A DNA stretch of 13,736 nucleotides, taken from an uncultured Oscillospiraceae bacterium. GTDB lineage: Bacteria; Bacillota; Clostridia; Oscillospirales; Oscillospiraceae. Position 1 is the first letter of the stretch. Each line of letters opens with the position of its first letter. Positions 11,488-13,736 of this stretch are shown piece by piece. The position numbers were made by a program, and so were the translations under genes. Under the pieces are notes generated by a model. That model made no database searches. It was not told the DNA's origin and saw only the letters and a list, made by a program, of their open reading frames with translations. Location: positions 1-13,736 of the forward strand of contig CAKTHW010000037.1 of the NCBI GenBank assembly GCA_934565425.1, read 5' to 3'.

Positions 11488-12626
11488 GTGTGCTCGTCCG
11501 CCTCCTTTCGCACCTGCTCCAACAGCGTTTGGCTCTCCGGCTCCAACGCTCGGCCGTTCTGCTTCTCAAAAAACTCCGCGAACAGCCCTTCCAAGGACAG
11601 TTCCTCCTCCCAATCCTCGTCCAGCTGCAACTCGCTCTGCCGGGTGCGCCGGTTGTCGAACTCCAAGCGCATCAGGTTGGGGTACACCGCCCGCAGGCGG
11701 CTGGCGGCGTTCTCCGGCTCCCGTTCGTCGGTGAGGGTCACCCGCAGGTAATCTTCCGGGTCGGCTGCCGCCACGATGTCCGGCCTGAGCAGCTCCTCCA
11801 GCGGCCCCCGCAGCTCTCGCATGGGGTGCAGGGGGGTGAGGGGGACGGTGGAGATGGAACAGGCGTGGGGGGCGGTCACTTCGATGACGGTGATGCGCTT
11901 GTCCTGACGGGCTTCCGAAAAGCTGTAGGGCAAGGGGGAACCGGCGTAACGGCAGCGGTCGCCCACCGGCTGGGGGCCGTGGATGTGCCCTAGCGCCACG
12001 TAGTCAAAGGCGGCAAAGGCGGCGCAGTCCACGTTGTCCACACCGCCCACGGTGACCACCTCGGAGTCCGACCGCTCCGGGGTCACACCAGCGCCGGTGA
12101 CGAACTGGTGGGCGACCAGGATATTGCACACGCTGTCGTCCAATCTCTGCTCCGCCAGCAGCGCCCGCACGGCGTCGTCATAGCTCTGGATGTGTGCCTC
12201 TGGCAGCAGCGCCGCCCCCTCTGCCGGACGCAAAAAGGGCAGCAGCCACACGTCTGCCGTCACGTTGTCTTCGGTGAAACGCACGCGGGTCAGCTCCGCC
12301 GTGGCGGTGCCGGCCAGGTACAGCCCCTGTTTTTCCAAAATCTTGGACGCAAAGCCGATGCGCACCCCGGAGTCATGGTTGCCGGCGATGGCCAGGCAGG
12401 GGATGTGGGCCTCCGCCAGCTGGGTCAGGAACCAGTTCAGCAGCGCCACCGCCCCGCCGGAGGGCACCCGCCGGTCATACAGGTCACCGGCCAGCAGGAT
12501 GGCCGCGGGACGCTCCCGGCGCGCCGCCTGCAAGACCTGCTCCAGCACGTATCGCTGGTCGGCCAGCATGGAGAAGCCGTGGACGACTTTCCCCAGATGC
12601 AGGTCGGCCAAATGAAAGAATTTCAT
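11484..12626 (-). CDS. sbcD: SbcD, nuclease subunit of the SbcCD complex
   Basis: 380 aa, normal length. SbcD (bacterial Mre11) is the manganese-dependent exo/endonuclease partner of SbcC. Calcineurin-like phosphoesterase motifs in order: D8-x-H10 (LADLHLG), GDLYD with D48, GNHDSG with N83-H84-D85, a later histidine in LVAHQ, and GHIHG. The C-terminal 100 residues (LRVTLTDERE onward) form the capping and SbcC-binding part. The start follows GGGGAGGGG. It overlaps sbcC by 4 nt and starts 30 nt after the cupin stop on the same strand, so the cupin promoter at 13036-13064 probably drives all four genes; I saw no clear promoter in the 30-nt gap. Confidence 0.96.
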   Translation of the reverse strand: MKFFHLADLHLGKVVHGFSMLADQRYVLEQVLQAARRERPAAILLAGDLYDRRVPSGGAVALLNWFLTQLAEAHIPCLAIAGNHDSGVRIGFASKILEKQGLYLAGTATAELTRVRFTEDNVTADVWLLPFLRPAEGAALLPEAHIQSYDDAVRALLAEQRLDDSVCNILVAHQFVTGAGVTPERSDSEVVTVGGVDNVDCAAFAAFDYVALGHIHGPQPVGDRCRYAGSPLPYSFSEARQDKRITVIEVTAPHACSISTVPLTPLHPMRELRGPLEELLRPDIVAAADPEDYLRVTLTDEREPENAASRLRAVYPNLMRLEFDNRRTRQSELQLDEDWEEELSLEGLFAEFFEKQNGRALEPESQTLLEQVRKEADEHT

Positions 12627-12656
12627 CCGCTCCCCTCCCCGGTCAGTCCTGTGAGA

Positions 12657-13001
12657 TCAGCTGGGAAAGACCACAGCCAGCACCTTGGCCACCTGGCCGG
12701 TGCAGTTTTCCGCACTGTGGGTGCCGCCGTCGGCGGTGAACATGGCGTCGCCGGTGTGCATGGTGGTCTTGGTGTCGTTGTCGGTCACTTCCAGCTCCCC
12801 TTCCAGCAGGAAATACACCTCGGAGTCGTCGGTGTGGCTGTGGAGTCCGATGGACTGACCGGGCGCTACGGTGACGATGTTGAACAGCTTGGCTCTGCCG
12901 CCCAGCTCCTCCGGGGTCAGGATCTTGCACAGATCCAGCTCGCCCTTGCCGCCCCAGACCTTCTTGCTCTCGTGGGTCATTTCTGCCTTTCTTTTCAACA
13001 T
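12657..13001 (-). CDS. Small single-domain cupin protein
   Basis: 114 aa. A conserved beta-barrel cupin: motif 1 PGQSIGLHSHTDDSEVYFLL with metal ligands H54, H56 and E61, followed by GELEV; motif 2 GDAMFTADGGTHSAEN with H95. The fold binds one divalent metal; members range from sugar isomerases to dioxygenases and ligand sensors, and this one is too generic for a substrate. The chosen start at 13001 has AAAGGAGG about 8 nt upstream; an internal ATG seven codons later has a weaker site, and the longer frame to 13142 would run through the promoter. First gene of the sbcD-sbcC-NUDIX operon, which is an unusual partner with no obvious mechanistic link. Confidence 0.9.
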   Translation of the reverse strand: MLKRKAEMTHESKKVWGGKGELDLCKILTPEELGGRAKLFNIVTVAPGQSIGLHSHTDDSEVYFLLEGELEVTDNDTKTTMHTGDAMFTADGGTHSAENCTGQVAKVLAVVFPS

Positions 13002-13035
13002 GGTGGTTGTCCTCCTTTTGGTTTTGTCTGGCTTT

Positions 13036-13064
13036 ATGATAAAGAATCCAGCCTTTCCTGTCAA
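13036..13064 (-). promoter_or_regulatory. Promoter of the cupin-sbcD-sbcC-NUDIX operon
   Basis: TTGACA (13059-13064), 17-bp spacer, TATCAT (13036-13041), giving a leader of about 28 nt. No SOS-box (GAAC-N4-GTTC type) is visible here, so DNA-damage control is not indicated. Confidence 0.78.
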
Positions 13065-13181
13065 CCGCTCCGTGCCGTTCCTTTGCCCTTGGGGCAGCAG
13101 TTCCGGACAAGAATCCCAAATTTCCCCTACAACTAGTCCCACTTCCCCCGCTCAGTCCGTACAATGGGATAGCGGTCTTGT

Positions 13182-13192
13182 TATCCTATAAG
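13182..13192 (+). promoter_or_regulatory. Possible -10 region of the holin-like gene
   Basis: TTGTTATCCTATAAG offers an extended -10 (TG-T-TATCCT, 13182-13187) or TATAAG (13187-13192); no good -35 at 17 bp. The TG-T-TATCCT element is the same as in toxin unit 3. Confidence 0.4.
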
Positions 13193-13221
13193 AAGACTGC
13201 AAGGCGGAAAGGAGGGATGAG

Positions 13222-13452
13222 ATGAAGGAGTGTATCCAGACCCGTCAGTGGCTGTACCGTGCCCTGCGCACCGCCCTCCAGGCGGCGGCCGGTGTGGTGG
13301 CAGCCAACCTGGCGGCGTGGGTCAGCGGCATCAACGACGGCGCCAGCGTGAAGACGGTGGCTATCAACGCCGGGGCGGTGGTCATCAGCGCTGTGGTGGC
13401 GGCGGTGATGAATGTGGAGCCGCGATGTGAGGAGACGGACACGGAAGAATAA
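13222..13452 (+). CDS. Small holin-like membrane protein
   Basis: 76 aa. After a short basic N-terminus (TRQWLYRALRTAL) come two hydrophobic segments: about residues 19-35 (QAAAGVVAANLAAWV) and about 48-64 (INAGAVVISAVVAAVM), split by a Gly/Asn/Asp turn, then an acidic tail ending EETDTEE. Size, two helices, basic start and charged tail match small phage holins of the r1t/Dp-1 kind; the RALRTxxQ--AG pattern is what I associate with those families. There is no endolysin, tail or other phage gene in the window, so it is an orphan, either a prophage relic or a cellular membrane protein. Ribosome site GGAGG 6 nt before ATG is strong, indicating it is translated. Confidence 0.72.
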   Translation: MKECIQTRQWLYRALRTALQAAAGVVAANLAAWVSGINDGASVKTVAINAGAVVISAVVAAVMNVEPRCEETDTEE

Positions 13453-13500
13453 GGTAGTCGGTGACAAAGTTCAAGCCGCGCAGCGCCCTTTAAGCTTTTT

Positions 13501-13560
13501 TTGCTTCGTTTTCTTCTCGAAGAAAATGAAGTGGGGTCCAGGGGCAAAGCCCCTGGTCGG
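13501..13560. repeat. Hairpin pair of a probable interspersed intergenic repeat
   Basis: TTTTCTTC-TC-GAAGAAAA (13509-13526) is followed 11 nt later by CCAGGGGC-AAA-GCCCCTGG (13538-13556). I recall very similar intergenic text (AAAATGAAGTGGGGTCCAGG and the following hairpin) from other Oscillospiraceae genomes, so this may be a multicopy element; that is memory, not a search. Confidence 0.5.
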
Positions 13561-13583
13561 CATCCGCAGACCGCAGCGTTAAG

Positions 13584-13607
13584 AAAACTTGCCAGTGGCA
13601 AGTTTTT
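13584..13607. terminator. Intrinsic terminator downstream of the holin-like gene
   Basis: Perfect 10-bp stem AAAACTTGCC (13584-13593), loop AGT, GGCAAGTTTT (13597-13606) plus one more T. The U run is good on the plus strand and four long on the minus strand. Confidence 0.75.
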
Positions 13608-13736
13608 AGCGTAGGCCATGCCTATTTTACAGGCATGGTGCTTTGGTTCTTGCTGATTTGCAAGGGTGAATTTTCAGCTCCGCTGAAAAGAGGGAGAACC
13701 CTCGCCGGGGGTTCTCCCTTCCACGTAGTACATTAT
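13608..13736. other. Non-coding stretch with three further hairpins
   Basis: No credible ORF. Three perfect stems follow one another: CCATGCCT/AGGCATGG (13616-13638, 7-nt loop), TTTTCAGC/GCTGAAAA (13671-13689, loop TCC) and AGGGAGAACCC/GGGTTCTCCCT (13691-13719, 7-nt loop). The last lacks a U run beyond CTT, so it is a weak terminator at best. They may belong to the same repeat cluster as 13501-13560 or to the 3' region of a gene beyond the window. Confidence 0.6.

Noticed and set aside
13480-13489. GCAGCGCCCT resembling the toxin-unit inverted repeat, as a decayed fourth unit
   Set aside because: Only 10 bp match; no TATACT/TTGACA promoter, toxin frame or terminator accompanies it, so coincidence is likely.
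13245-13619. Minus-strand 124-aa frame opposite the holin-like gene
   Set aside because: It runs through the terminator and hairpins and lacks a ribosome site; the plus-strand gene has one and a coherent membrane topology.

Overview
The window looks like a chromosomal segment of a GC-rich Bacillota, most likely a gut clostridium of the Oscillospiraceae type (Flavonifractor, Lawsonibacter or Oscillibacter relatives). The grounds are strong AAAGGAGG ribosome binding sites, near-consensus TTGACA/TATAAT promoters in AT-rich gaps, GC-rich coding sequence, and gene families typical of that group (NiaR, PfoR-like EIIC, FliB, LarB, holin-like mini-toxins). No phage, IS element, CRISPR array, tRNA or rRNA is visible. 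Placement below the order level is a guess.

Layout. 1-1496 (minus strand): a truncated PfoR-type EIIC membrane protein and, upstream of it, the niacin-responsive repressor niaR. Each has its own promoter, and both promoters carry the same TGTC(A/T)TGACA-type dyad. 1590-2650: three tandem copies (period about 347 bp) of what reads as a type I toxin-antitoxin module. Each has a 28-residue one-helix membrane peptide on the plus strand and a convergent antisense RNA of about 90 nt on the minus strand, with its own perfect -35, 17-bp spacer, TATACT promoter and an intrinsic terminator whose hairpin covers the toxin stop codon. The peptides are too short for ordinary ORF calling. 2677-4217 (minus): a His-rich CsoR-family metal sensor and a FliB-type Cys-cluster protein. 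4353-6842 (plus): operon larB-mtnA-class II aldolase, joining one nickel-pincer cofactor enzyme to two methylthioribose-salvage (DHAP shunt) enzymes. 6879-7690: a small XRE repressor divergent from an unknown 154-aa gene whose promoter holds a perfect dyad inside the -35/-10 spacer. 7742-13001 (minus): operon cupin-sbcD-sbcC-NUDIX. 13222-13452 (plus): a small holin-like membrane protein. 13453-13736: no gene, but a dense series of hairpins including one terminator-like structure.

How the parts relate. NiaR senses niacin; the adjacent membrane protein is a candidate target, possibly a transporter. LarB consumes nicotinic acid adenine dinucleotide, so two separate loci here touch niacin/NAD metabolism, although nothing shows direct coregulation. 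The three toxin modules are the most unusual element: conserved 89-nt leaders, a three-way Shine-Dalgarno switch hairpin, a shared 5'-end sequence in sense and antisense RNAs, and base changes in the terminator stem that preserve pairing only in the antisense RNA.
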